Part shown: piece after piece, positions 36,427 to 44,810 of the stretch
How positions within the stretch are numbered: the first letter of the stretch is position 1
Layout of the letters: each line of letters begins with the position of its first letter
Source: Microtetraspora sp. NBRC 13810
GTDB lineage: Bacteria > Actinomycetota > Actinomycetes > Streptosporangiales > Streptosporangiaceae
Assembly (NCBI RefSeq): GCF_030268685.1
Contig: NZ_BSRQ01000021.1
Location: forward strand, 111,198 to 175,197
Direction: 5' to 3'
Length of the DNA: 64,000 bases
Translations under genes and position numbers: made by a program
Notes under the pieces: generated by a model
Databases searched by the model: none
Seen by the model: only the letters and a program-made list of their open reading frames with translations
Told to the model about the DNA's origin: nothing

Positions 36427-36651
36427 ATGGCGGTTTCCGCCAACCTGGACAAGCTGCTCGACAAGGCGTACGAGGAGTCCTCGCTGCAGGCGCTTCTCGA
36501 CGCGCCGGTCGCCGGGCTGGCCGGGGTGAGCAAGGCCGACGCCGAGGCGCTGGAGAAGGCCTTCGACGTCAAGACCATCGGCGACCTGGGCCGTCTGGCG
36601 GCCGTCCGCGCCGCGGTCACGATCGTCGACCTCGCTGACCTGGCCAAGTAG
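36427..36651 (+). CDS. Small helix-hairpin-helix-like protein
   Basis: 74 aa. ANLDKLLDKAYEESSLQALL followed by PVAGLAGVSKADAEALEKAF and DVKTIGDLG: the GVSxADAxxLxxAFxVxTIxDL pattern is that of a single HhH unit as in DUF4332-type proteins. ATG 36427 follows ACGGAGGTG; a terminator follows at 36676. Possibly nucleic-acid or protein binding; unassigned family in actinobacteria. Confidence 0.7.
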   Translation: MAVSANLDKLLDKAYEESSLQALLDAPVAGLAGVSKADAEALEKAFDVKTIGDLGRLAAVRAAVTIVDLADLAK

Positions 36652-36675
36652 CCCAGCAGGTCTTTCGCGTATCAG

Positions 36676-36704
36676 GGGGCGGGCGCCGACAGGGCGCCTG
36701 CCCC
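36676..36704 (+). terminator. Intrinsic terminator of the small HhH gene
   Basis: GGGGCGGGCGCC pairs with GGCGCCTGCCCC (one G-T pair), short loop, followed by TTCTTC; 24 bp after the stop. Confidence 0.75.
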
Positions 36705-36866
36705 TTCTTCGCGCCCACCCTCGTCGGACTCACCCTTCGAACGCGCCGCCTCCCGGCGGCACCCGCCACACGATGCGCCACCGGGGGAACCCGGACAGGC
36801 GGCACGGCGTTGGACACAGTGATCGGCCCGCGGGGCCGGTAGGCCCGGCGGTCATCTCGCGGAAGC

Positions 36867-37144
36867 GTGCAGCATGGAATCACAGGTCTCATCTCCGCCC
36901 TCATCGTCGGCATCGTGATCGGCGCACTGGGCCGGCTGGTCGTTCCGGGGCGCCAGTCCACCCCGATCTGGCTGACCATCGTGATCGGCGTCGTCGCGGC
37001 GCTGATCGGCACCGCCGTCGCCGGGGTGCTGGGGTGGCCGACACCCGGGGTTTCGACTGGATCGAGCTGATCATCCAGGTCGCGCCGGCCGCCGGTGGGG
37101 TGGTGCTCGCGGTCAAGGCCGACGGCAAGCGCCAGATCCGCTGA
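36867..37144 (+). pseudogene. GlsB/YeaQ/YmgE family membrane protein, frameshifted
   Basis: Frame 1 (from GTG 36867): ISALIVGIVIGALGRLVVPG, PIWLTIVIGVVAALIGTAVA, GVLG; frame 2: VADTRGFDWIELIIQVAPAA. A single base lost from the G run near 37029-37033 (GTGCTGGGGTGGCC) separates them. The joined product would be the normal ~85-residue three-helix transglycosylase-associated family member. One-base homopolymer loss could be a sequencing error. Confidence 0.75.
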
Positions 37145-37229
37145 CGTCCGCGCCCCGGCATCGAAGTGGTGCCGATTGGATCACATGCCGGGTTCGGCCG
37201 CCGGGGCTGGGGGCACCAACAGCCACGAT

Positions 37230-37272
37230 GATGACGGCCCGCCCCGTATACGCCACGGGGCGGGCCGTCATC
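37230..37272. repeat. Perfect 18-bp hairpin, copy 1 of a repeated element
   Basis: 37230-37247 pairs perfectly with 37255-37272, loop ATACGCC. Bases 37234-37254 are identical to 37982-38002, and the two copies flank the APC permease relic. Acts as a two-way terminator by structure. Confidence 0.85.
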
Positions 37273-37274
37273 TC

Positions 37275-37945
37275 AGGCCCGCAGCCGGGCTTCCATTCCA
37301 GGCTGGGCCGCTATCGGGGTGGGTGCGGCGGCCGGTCCACGTCGACAGGGTGACGGCGATGGCGGCCGACAGGATCAGGGCGAGCACGCCGGTGGCGCCC
37401 CGCCCTGGGATTCGACGTCGGCGCCGAAGACCAGCGTGATGAGGAAGGAGATGGCGGTGAAGATCAGCACCATCGGCCGTCCGCACGCGACCAGTCCGGG
37501 GCCATGCCGTAGCGCGGCACGATGTTGAGCAGACCGGCCATCGCCGAGGCCCCGGCGAACCACAGGATCGCGATCGTGGACAGGTCGTAGGCAGTGCCGA
37601 ACCAGCCGCCCAGGAATTCGTGGGCCAGATAGGCCAGGGCACGGCCGTTGGCCGCCCCGCCCTCGGCGAACTCCTCGGCCACCAGGACGACGGCGATCGA
37701 GATGGCCTCGCTGAACCCGGCCAGAAACACCCTGCCCAGAGCGGCGATCAGCACCAGCGTGACCGGGACCTGCCAGCCTACAACTCCGGAACGAACGGGT
37801 TGTGCAGGATGTGCGCGGTGGCCTCGGCGGCCGACAGAGCGATCGTCACGATGAAGGCGGTGGCCACGAACCCCAGCAGGAACAGCACCAGCAGCTTGCC
37901 GCGCCAGTTGGGCGGGTGGTAACTGTTCAGCTGCTGTGACCCGGC
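37275..37945 (-). pseudogene. APC-family amino acid permease, shattered
   Basis: Pieces in three minus frames: [20 protein letters not shown] with [119 protein letters not shown]. Order is that of an APC superfamily transporter, but there are at least three frameshifts or stops and the N-terminal helices are missing. Lies exactly between the two hairpin copies. Confidence 0.7.
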
Positions 37946-37977
37946 ATCGCCTCGGGCCTGTGCAGCGGACCTGCAAC

Positions 37978-38018
37978 GATAACGGCCCGCCCCGTATACG
38001 CCGCGGGACGGGCCGTCG
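37978..38018. repeat. Hairpin, copy 2 of the repeated element
   Basis: Shares 21 identical bases (37982-38002) with copy 1; the right arm has diverged (GCGGGACGGGCCGTC), leaving an 8-bp core stem ACGGCCCG/CGGGCCGT. 60 bp after the spo0M stop, so it also terminates that gene. Confidence 0.75.
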
Positions 38019-38076
38019 TCATCACATTCGCATCAGGGCGCAGGCGCAGCCGTTCAGCGGGCCGGCCTCGGCCACC

Positions 38077-39201
38077 TCACTCCTCGTCTCCGCCCTCATC
38101 CTCGTCGTCGAAGATCTCATCGGCGATCTCGGCGGCGACGAACCCGCCGACCAGACCGGCCGCACCGGCCGCGGCCACTGCGCCCCAGCCCGGGCCGTCG
38201 CGGTGCTCGTGATGACCGTGGTGGCCGCTCTGGTGCCCGCCGTGGGCGTACGGGTCGTGGTGACCGCCCTGGGGGCCGTAAGGGCTGGGACCGCCGTAGC
38301 CGCCCTGGTGGCCGCCGCCGTGGGCGTAGGGGTCGTGGTGGCCGCCGTAGGTCGTGCCGTGAGAGGCATACGGGTCGTGAACCCCATGGCCGCCCGCGTA
38401 GCCGCCGTGGCCGCGCTGGGCCAGGGCGGCCAGCCAGCCGTTGATCTCTGAGGCCCAGTCGCGGTGCGGCGCCTCGGAGTGGCTGGTGCTCCAGCGGCCG
38501 AAGGCATCCCCGCCGGAGCTGTAGCCGCCAGCGCGCTTGTCGGCCTCCAGGACGATGTCCATCCCGCCGGGGTTGGTGATGAAGGTCAGCTCGACCTCAT
38601 TGATCTGCCCGGAGTAGGCCGGCGGCGGGTAGAACTCGATCTCCTGGTAGAACGGCAGCTGCTGGTTGACGCCGTAGATGTGGCCCATCTCCAGGTCGGC
38701 GCTCTTGAAGCCGAAGCCGAGCCGGGAAAACGCCTGCAGCACCGCCTCCTGGGAGGCCAGGGGGACGATCTCGACCGGGTCCAGGTCGCCCTTGTCGACG
38801 GCGGCGGCGATGGCCAACTCGGTGCGCACCCCCATGGCCATGCCGTGCAGGCGATGGCCGATCACCTCGGTGATCGGCGCCTCCCACGGCACGGGGAACT
38901 GGAAGGGCACGACCTTGTCCTCGCCGCTGCGCAGCCGAAACGGCCCCGAGACCTGGGCCCGGTGGAACTCCACCAGGCCAACCTGCTCACCCTCGCCGTG
39001 CTCAGCCTCGACCCGGGTGACCAGCCCCAGGGTGATGTACTCGATGTCGGCGTCGAAGTCGCCGCCCTTGACGCGCACCTCCCCGCGCAGCAGCTCGCCC
39101 GGCTGCACGCGCGGGGAGGCCAGGACGGTGTCCACCGAAGGGGCCCCTACACCGAAGGTCCCCAGCACCCGTTTGAAGATCACGAATTTCCTCTCTGTCA
39201 T
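38077..39201 (-). CDS. Spo0M-family sporulation control protein with Gly/His-rich tail
   Basis: 374 aa. Residues 1-250 are the arrestin-like Spo0M domain (VLGTFGVGAPSVDTVLASPR, PGELLRGEVRVKGGDFDADI, VVPFQFPVPWEAPITEVIGH, LEMGHIYGVNQQLPFYQEIE). Residues 255-335 are a low-complexity tail with repeats of HDPYAHGG and YGG, followed by a short helix (GAAGLVGGFVAAEIADEIF) and an acidic end. The tail looks like the extra C-terminus of actinobacterial Spo0M proteins; His-rich, so possibly metal-binding. Start ATG 39201. Confidence 0.88.
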   Translation of the reverse strand: MTERKFVIFKRVLGTFGVGAPSVDTVLASPRVQPGELLRGEVRVKGGDFDADIEYITLGLVTRVEAEHGEGEQVGLVEFHRAQVSGPFRLRSGEDKVVPFQFPVPWEAPITEVIGHRLHGMAMGVRTELAIAAAVDKGDLDPVEIVPLASQEAVLQAFSRLGFGFKSADLEMGHIYGVNQQLPFYQEIEFYPPPAYSGQINEVELTFITNPGGMDIVLEADKRAGGYSSGGDAFGRWSTSHSEAPHRDWASEINGWLAALAQRGHGGYAGGHGVHDPYASHGTTYGGHHDPYAHGGGHQGGYGGPSPYGPQGGHHDPYAHGGHQSGHHGHHEHRDGPGWGAVAAAGAAGLVGGFVAAEIADEIFDDEDEGGDEE

Positions 39202-39289
39202 GCGTGATGAACTCGCCCAGCAAACGATCAGCACGGGATGGTGGTTCCCCGCCGCCCATACCGATCGGCAGGTAAGAGATCCGGGCCGT

Positions 39290-39495
39290 CTACCGGCGGG
39301 CGTCCCAGGCCTCCAGCGCGGCCTGCAGGCGGTGCGCGACCTCAGCGTCAAGGCCCGGCCGTCGCATGGTGTGGCGCAGATACCTCTCGGCTCCCTGCGG
39401 CAGTCCGGACCCCGGGTTGGCCAGGACCTGGGCGATGTGGGTGCCGGACGATCCGATGTGACACCAGGAGTCGTAGTCCCGAACCGGCGGCTCGG
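39290..39495 (-). pseudogene. Unassigned C-terminal gene fragment
   Basis: About 65 codons to a TAG: PPVRDYDSWCHIGSSGTHIA, QVLANPGSGLPQGAERYLRH, EVAHRLQAALEAWDARR. Coding-like but not recognised; the upstream part is replaced by Tn3 transposase sequence in another frame. Confidence 0.4.
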
Positions 39496-39506
39496 GGATG
39501 CCCGCG

Positions 39507-39700
39507 TCAGGGGGCGAACAGGACGCGGGGTTCGAGATCGAGATGAGTGGTGGGTTCCTGGACCGGTGGGGTGAGGTTGAGGGTCCAGTTGCCGAACCGG
39601 CGGATGGTGTGGGTGATGTGGGGGGAGATGGTGGCCAGGTCGTCGGGGTCGACCGGAGGGCCTTCGGCGGCGGTGGCGTTGGCGGCGTCGGTAATTCGCG
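39507..39700 (-). pseudogene. Tn3-family transposase C-terminal fragment
   Basis: Reads VDPDDLATISPHITHTIRRF, GNWTLNLTPPVQEP, HLDLEPRVLF and stops. DLAxISPYxTHTIRRFGxWxL is the end of actinobacterial Tn3 transposases. Only the last ~60 residues remain; DDE residues are absent. Upstream to 39950 the minus strand holds another coding-like but unrecognised stretch. Confidence 0.65.
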
Positions 39701-39929
39701 GCCGCCGGCGCCTCCGGCCTGCTCCAGAGCCTTGAGCACCAACCGGCCCGCCCGCTCGGCCACCACCCCCTGGCCCGCGGCGTCGCCGCTGTGGCCGCCG
39801 GCCTGCTGTTCGAGGCCCAGGGCTTCGCGCGCCCCCAGGGCGTCCAGGTCCCGCAAGAACGCCAGACGGCCCTTGAACTTGCCCAGAGAGGCGGCCTGCG
39901 CCACGTCCTTCAGCCCGTCGTAGGCTGCG

Positions 39930-40277
39930 CGGCATCCGTCCAACCTGGAGCTCGAACGGCTCGTCGGCCGGCTCGCCGTCGACAACCCGCAGTTCGCGCG
40001 AATGTGGTCGCGGCGTCCCGTCCAAACCTGCTCGTACTCTCTGCGGGAACTCGACCATCCTGTCATCGGGCGAGTGACCCTGGCGAACGAGACGGTCACC
40101 CTGCCTGACGATGACCAGCAGATCGGGCTGTTCTATGCGGGTCCCGGCTCATCTGACACCGATGCACTCGCCGTGCTGGCACAGAGCCTCGAACGACGCC
40201 TCGCGCCAGGAAGTAAGTCCGTCAGTGCCTTGGCCACACGAATCTCGTATCCACTGTGGACGCCCGCCGACGAGTAG
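39930..40277 (+). pseudogene. XRE regulator C-terminal (MmyB-like) fragment
   Basis: Plus frame: HPSNLELERLVGRLAVDNPQ, FARMWSRRPVQTCSYSLREL, HPVIGRVTLANETVTLPDDD, QQIGLFYAGPGSSDTDALAV. This is the PAS-like MmyB ligand domain at the end of actinobacterial XRE regulators; the HTH half is missing, replaced by the Tn3-related scraps. A stop lies just upstream, so no full protein can be made. Confidence 0.65.
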
Positions 40278-40417
40278 CGGAAGGCGAGAATCACGCCCTT
40301 CGTCACCGGAGGAGGTTTCGTCTCGTCTGCAGGTCAGTGTGGTCGAAGGGCCCTACCCGACGCGGCACAAGGAACGGATGTACCCGCAGTCCGGCGTTCA
40401 TGACCTGCTGGAGCGCC

Positions 40418-41392
40418 TCACGCGCACCAGATCAGCGTGCAGGCCGGACCGAGCCCCGGCCCGGTGGCGCACACGAGGGGCGCGAGCAGGACTCCGAGCG
40501 GCCCGGCGATGAGAAGCGCGGCCATCGCATAGGCAGGCACGCCCAACGTCCGACTGGAGCGTGCGCCGCCGCCGATCAGCCGCTCCACGCGCTGCGGAAC
40601 CGCTGTGTCGGCCATCGCGAGAGCGCCTGCCGCGCCATCATGGGGAGCGGTCGCCATCCGCACCAGTGCCTGGGCCAGCGGCCACTCCCCCCGTGCCCGG
40701 CGTGCCCGGTCGTCAGCGAGCATCTCCAGCAGGACGGGGACGGTACGGCGGGCGCCGCGAGCGACCGGAAGCCAGGGAAAGGCGTTGTGGAGGGCGAGGA
40801 AGGGCAGGAGCAGGAGCGCGTGGTGCCCCCGGGCGTGCGCCCGCTCATGGGCGAGTACGGCGTCGAGTTCAGCCGGGTCGAGCAAGTCGAGCGCTCCCTG
40901 GGACAGTACGATCCGCGCCCGGCGGCCGGGGACGCAGTAGGCGAGCGGTTGAGCGCCGGGAAGCACGTAGGCGTCGTGTGCGGCAGAGTACGGGGCGAGC
41001 AGGTCCACGAGCAGACGTTGACGCCGCTGCTGGGCGACGGTCCGTACCGTGACCCGGGCCGTGTGCATGACCAGCCACGTGGTCAGGGCCAGTGACCACG
41101 CCAGCGCCGCGACATGGACGACGCCGAGCCCCTCCAGGCCACGCCCGGCGGCGAACTGACCGGCCAGACTGTGCACGCCGTGCGGGAAGACCGCCGCCAG
41201 CGGCGCGACCGCTGCCACCAGGCCAACCCCCACGGCTCCCAGGCCGGCTGCCAGGCCGATCGCCTGCCACAGCGCGAGCGCGGCCCGCGGGGAACGACGG
41301 GTCCAGCCGGCTGTGGACAGCCACTCGACCGCCCGCCCGCCAAACAGGAGGGGCGGCAGAACGGCACCGGCGGCCACCAGCCAGCCGGTCAC
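40418..41392 (-). CDS. M56-family (BlaR-type) membrane peptidase, copy 1
   Basis: 324 aa. Membrane zinc protease of the BlaR1/MecR1 peptidase family: helices near residues 1-20, 40-75, 90-110 and 295-315, with the zinc motif HERAH in DAVLAHERAHARGHH. Unlike BlaR1 it has no penicillin-binding sensor domain. GTG start at 41392, 49 bp after the BlaI-type gene on the same strand. Expected role: cleave, directly or not, the partner repressor on an envelope signal. This two-gene plan resembles Rv1845c-Rv1846c of Mycobacterium tuberculosis. Confidence 0.85.
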   Translation of the reverse strand: MTGWLVAAGAVLPPLLFGGRAVEWLSTAGWTRRSPRAALALWQAIGLAAGLGAVGVGLVAAVAPLAAVFPHGVHSLAGQFAAGRGLEGLGVVHVAALAWSLALTTWLVMHTARVTVRTVAQQRRQRLLVDLLAPYSAAHDAYVLPGAQPLAYCVPGRRARIVLSQGALDLLDPAELDAVLAHERAHARGHHALLLLPFLALHNAFPWLPVARGARRTVPVLLEMLADDRARRARGEWPLAQALVRMATAPHDGAAGALAMADTAVPQRVERLIGGGARSSRTLGVPAYAMAALLIAGPLGVLLAPLVCATGPGLGPACTLIWCA

Positions 41393-41441
41393 GGCCTTTG
41401 CCTCCCGCCCGGCGCCGCACCGGTGACTGCCGGCCGGCCGG

Positions 41442-41792
41442 TCACGGTTCCTTCCTCCCGGCCAGCGCGTCGCGCAATGCCGTGGCGGCCTCCGGGGAGA
41501 CGGTGCCGATGAACCGGTTGACCACCGCTTCGAGATCTCCCGCGTCCTCCAGAGCGGCGCGCATGGTCTCCGCGACGAAGGCGTCCTTACCGGCAGTGGC
41601 CCGGTAGAGGTGGGCCCGTCCGGCCCGTTCTCTGGACACCATGCCCTTGCGTGACAGCCGTACCAGGACGGTGAGCACAGTGGTGACCGCTGGCTGGGAG
41701 GGAAGCGCGTTCGCCAGGTCTTGGGCGAGTAGTCCTTCGGGATGGGCCCAGAGGGCTTCCATGATCGCCCGTTCCAGGGTTCCGAGCCGCAT
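41442..41792 (-). CDS. BlaI/MecI-family repressor, copy 1
   Basis: 116 aa. Winged helix (RAIMEALWAHPEGLLAQDLA, AVTTVLTVLVRLSRKGMVSR, AGRAHLYRATAGKDAFVAET) and the dimerising C-terminal helices of the Penicillinase_R family. ATG 41792 with GATGAGGTGAGA upstream is preferred to the longer ATG 41816. The TCTAC-N5-GTAGA site at 41822-41836 lies 30 bp upstream. Operon with the M56 gene; back to back with the second pair. Confidence 0.88.
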   Translation of the reverse strand: MRLGTLERAIMEALWAHPEGLLAQDLANALPSQPAVTTVLTVLVRLSRKGMVSRERAGRAHLYRATAGKDAFVAETMRAALEDAGDLEAVVNRFIGTVSPEAATALRDALAGRKEP

Positions 41793-41821
41793 CGGTCTCA
41801 CCTCATCGCCGTCCACACCCC

Positions 41822-41836
41822 TCTACTGAGAGTAGA
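41822..41836. promoter_or_regulatory. BlaI-type operator, TCTAC-N5-GTAGA
   Basis: TCTACTGAGAGTAGA, perfect dyad upstream of blaI copy 1. Same core and spacing as 46376-46390 and, with one mismatch, 49909-49923. Confidence 0.65.
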
Positions 41837-41946
41837 AGATAACCCGCTCTGGGCATCGGCGGTACGGAAGGGCTTCGTGCAGTGCGGGCTGCGTGACTAC
41901 GGCCGCCAGTAGTATTGCTCTGACCCGTGGCAGGGGGGAGTGCCGA

Positions 41947-42321
41947 ATGCTGCGCGGACTGGGCGACCTGGAAGCCACAATCATGGATTGGCTGTGGGCT
42001 CATCGGCGGCCCGCTTCAGTCAAAGACGTCCTCGAGGACCTACGGCGGGAACGCGACATCGCGTACACGACGGTGATGACAGTGATGGACAAACTGCACA
42101 CCAAGGGTCTGCTCAAACGACACCTGGCCGGGCGCGCCTACCTCTACGAGACGGTGGCGAGCAAGGAGGCGTACACAGCCGACCTCATGCGCGAGTCCCT
42201 GGCCAGCAGCGGCAACCAGGCGGCCACTCTCGTGCACTTCCTGGAACGGCTGACGCCCGAAGAGGCCGCCGCTCTTCAGGCAGCGCTTCAGGTGTACCCG
42301 CCGAAAGAGCACCGTCCGTGA
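41947..42321 (+). CDS. BlaI/MecI-family repressor, copy 2
   Basis: 124 aa. LGDLEATIMDWLWAHRRPAS, IAYTTVMTVMDKLHTKGLLK, LAGRAYLYETVASKEAYTAD: Penicillinase_R winged helix with the VMxVMxKLxxKGLL recognition helix that differs clearly from copy 1. ATG 41947 after GGGGGGAG. Its stop overlaps the next start (GTGA at 42318), so it is coupled to its own M56 peptidase. The CTAC...GTAG half-sites at 41897-41912 in its promoter have an eight-base gap, unlike the other sites. Confidence 0.88.
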   Translation: MLRGLGDLEATIMDWLWAHRRPASVKDVLEDLRRERDIAYTTVMTVMDKLHTKGLLKRHLAGRAYLYETVASKEAYTADLMRESLASSGNQAATLVHFLERLTPEEAAALQAALQVYPPKEHRP

Positions 42322-43265
42322 TCGTCGCGATGCTCCTGGCGCTCTACGCGGCTCTCGGCGTCGTGGCGCTGCCTCGGCTGCTGTCCCAGGTGGCCTGGTT
42401 TGAGCGGGCACCCCGTCTGGCTATCGCCATGTGGCAGGCAGCATGTGCTTCGGTGGTTGTCTCCGCTCTGCTGGCCGCCTTGGCCGTCGCGGTACCGGCT
42501 TCGGTGCTCGGGCACGGGCTGGCAGATTTCTTCGAGGCCTGCGCAACCCTTCTCTCGCACGGGGTGCCTTTCACATCAGCGAGTGCCCGCATCGCTCTGC
42601 TCCTCGCGGGCGTGCTCGTGGTGCGGATCACCTACTGCGCCGCCTGTGTATTGCTCAGTGCCAGGAGGGAGAGACGACGCCACGCGGAGATGCTCGCCAT
42701 CGTCGGCCGTCATGACAGCCGACTGGGTGCCATGGTGGTGGACTATGACGAGTGCATGGCCTACTGCCTGCCGGGTCGTCACGGCCTGCCTGTGATCACC
42801 ACGGGTGCGCTTCGAACACTTACCTCCGCGCAAACCGCTGCGGTGCTCGCCCACGAGCACGCCCATCTGCGGGGACGTCATCATCTGGTGCTCGCGGCGG
42901 TTCGGACGCTTGTCCGTGCCTTCTCTGGAGCACCGCTGTTCGCCCGCGCTTCGAGCGAGATCGCCCGTCTGGTCGAACTGCTGGCTGATGACGTGGCGGC
43001 CAGGGGCCACCCTCGGGTGCATATAGCCGCCGCGCTCGTCGGGTTGGCCACCGGCCGGGTCCCGGATTTCGCGCTGGGGGCGGGCGGGGAGACGGCTCTC
43101 GTACGAGTGCGGCGACTGCTCGACCCGGTGGAGCCGCTACGCCAGAGGGAGCGTCTGGTCGGCATCCTCACCATCGGAGTGCTCCTCGCCGGACCGGCCG
43201 CGGTGGCCGCCATGCCGGGCGTCAGGGCGTTTCTCGCCCACTACTGTGAGTCCTTCATCTTCTGA
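42318..43265 (+). CDS. M56-family (BlaR-type) membrane peptidase, copy 2
   Basis: 315 aa. Membrane helices near residues 2-20, 35-65, 85-115 and 285-305; zinc motif HEHAH in AAVLAHEHAHLRGRHH, with a possible third ligand region ELLADDVAAR. No extracellular beta-lactam sensor domain. GTG 42318 overlaps the blaI stop. With copy 1 this gives two complete repressor/peptidase switches facing apart within 3 kb. Confidence 0.85.
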   Translation: MIVAMLLALYAALGVVALPRLLSQVAWFERAPRLAIAMWQAACASVVVSALLAALAVAVPASVLGHGLADFFEACATLLSHGVPFTSASARIALLLAGVLVVRITYCAACVLLSARRERRRHAEMLAIVGRHDSRLGAMVVDYDECMAYCLPGRHGLPVITTGALRTLTSAQTAAVLAHEHAHLRGRHHLVLAAVRTLVRAFSGAPLFARASSEIARLVELLADDVAARGHPRVHIAAALVGLATGRVPDFALGAGGETALVRVRRLLDPVEPLRQRERLVGILTIGVLLAGPAAVAAMPGVRAFLAHYCESFIF

Positions 43266-43356
43266 TCTCGTGCCTCTCGCAGGTCACCGGCAGAACCTCC
43301 GCGCTGCGTGAACGGGTGGTCCTCAACGAGGCCGGGCCGCCCGCTGGCCGATGTAG

Positions 43357-43375
43357 CTACTAGCAATGGTAGTAG
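43357..43375. promoter_or_regulatory. Palindrome CTACTA-N7-TAGTAG
   Basis: CTACTA (43357-43362) and TAGTAG (43370-43375), 226 bp upstream of the NlpC/P60 gene. Same as the core of 45858-45876 (CTAC-N11-GTAG). The rest of 43266-43600 shows no gene. Confidence 0.55.
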
Positions 43376-43600
43376 ATCTAGGTAGATCGTCGACACCTTC
43401 CACGACTATGGAATCGCAGGATGGTGCGCCCGTGAGCTGCTTCTTCTCTCGCCCCCTCCGTCTTCATGCTCCGGCTCGCCGAAGCCGACGTCCTCGAATC
43501 GACTGCCGTCGAGACATGAGATACGGAGTAAACCGTAATGAGGCAAGCGTGATCTAGGTAGCATTGCGCCCTGAATCCGGCCGAACGGAAGGGCACGAGA

Positions 43601-44602
43601 GTGACCAAGGCAGGCAAGTTGGCAAGGCCCGTGCGGTTACTCTCCGCTACGGCGACGGCGGTCGCCTTGCTCCTCCTGCCGCCGGATTCGGCAATGGCTG
43701 AGCCGCGGCCGACCATCCCTCAGGCTCAGGCGAGGCTTGAAAAGCTGAACGACGAGGTAGGCAGAATCGTCGATCGCTACAACCTGGCCACCGAACGGTG
43801 GAAGAAAGCCAAGAAGGACTACGACCGGCTCGACACGGCTTACAAGCAGCAGCGCAGGACAGTCGATGATCTCCGTAGTGAGCTGGTCGATATGGCCGTA
43901 GGGGCCTACCAGTACGGAGACATGACCAGCACCGGGGCGCTGATCACCGGCAGCAGGCCGGAGGCGGTTCTGGGCAGTCTTGCCGCGATGGACCAGATGT
44001 CGGCCGGTCGAGTGGAATCCCTCCGCGCCTTCGACGAGGCCACCCGTTCCCTGCAAGACCGCCACGACAAGGCGAAACGGGGGCTGGCTACGGCGGAAAC
44101 CGCCAGGGAGACGCTGGCGGAAGCGCGAGCTAAGGCCAAGCGTATGGTCGATGAGCAGACGAAGCTCTTGCGCCGACTAGGCGCCTTCCGCCAGGGAGAC
44201 CCCAACAGCGTTGGATTGCCTTACACCGGCCCTGCCTCCGGCAACGCTCGGACCGCACTGGAGTTCGCCTATCGGCAGATCGGTAAGCCTTACCAGTTTG
44301 GGGCCGTAGGGCCCGGAGGATACGACTGCTCGGGGCTGACCCAGACGTCCTGGGGGCAGGCCGGCGTCACCCTTCCCCGCACCACGTGGGAACAGTGGAG
44401 TTGGGGTGCGAGCCGCAGGGTCCCGTTGGATCTCGATCAGCTCCAACCTGGTGACCTGTTGTTCAGCAAGGGCCTCGGCCACATGGGCATGTACGCCGGG
44501 AACGGCAAGATGGTGCATGCCCCACGAACCGGCGACGTGGTCAAGGTGGTCGACCTTGACGACTACTGGTGGGGGCGGCTCTTGGGCGCAGTGCGCCCGT
44601 GA
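43601..44602 (+). CDS. Secreted NlpC/P60 peptidoglycan hydrolase
   Basis: 333 aa. Signal peptide (SATATAVALLLLPPDSAMA), a coiled coil at about residues 40-205 (LEKLNDEVGRIVDRYN, AKKDYDRLDTAYKQQRRTVD), then an NlpC/P60 domain with Cys in YDCSGL, His in GHMGMYAGNGKMVHAP. RipA-like endopeptidase cutting D-Glu-mDAP stems outside the membrane. GTG 43601. It stands beside the M56 genes and carries the CTAC-N11-GTAG palindrome upstream, so cell-wall remodelling may belong to the same response. Confidence 0.88.
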   Translation: MTKAGKLARPVRLLSATATAVALLLLPPDSAMAEPRPTIPQAQARLEKLNDEVGRIVDRYNLATERWKKAKKDYDRLDTAYKQQRRTVDDLRSELVDMAVGAYQYGDMTSTGALITGSRPEAVLGSLAAMDQMSAGRVESLRAFDEATRSLQDRHDKAKRGLATAETARETLAEARAKAKRMVDEQTKLLRRLGAFRQGDPNSVGLPYTGPASGNARTALEFAYRQIGKPYQFGAVGPGGYDCSGLTQTSWGQAGVTLPRTTWEQWSWGASRRVPLDLDQLQPGDLLFSKGLGHMGMYAGNGKMVHAPRTGDVVKVVDLDDYWWGRLLGAVRP

Positions 44603-44810
44603 CACCGGGCCGGAACCTACGGCAGAGGCGGAACGGAACTCATCACGATCACCGGCTGCTCGCCCTCGCAGTGCCGCCGGGCACCGGTCACCTTCAGGGG
44701 CCCGGCCCGGCGGATCATGGCCGGACGAAGGGACGTTCCCTAGCGCGCCTCAGCCTGCGGAACTTGGCCCGCCTGCGCCGCATACACCGGAGATTCATCT
44801 AAGGCGACGT

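Noticed and set aside
44634..44802. Small plus-strand ORF after the NlpC/P60 gene
   Set aside because: Arg/Leu/His-rich in every frame, no ribosome site, no recognisable family.
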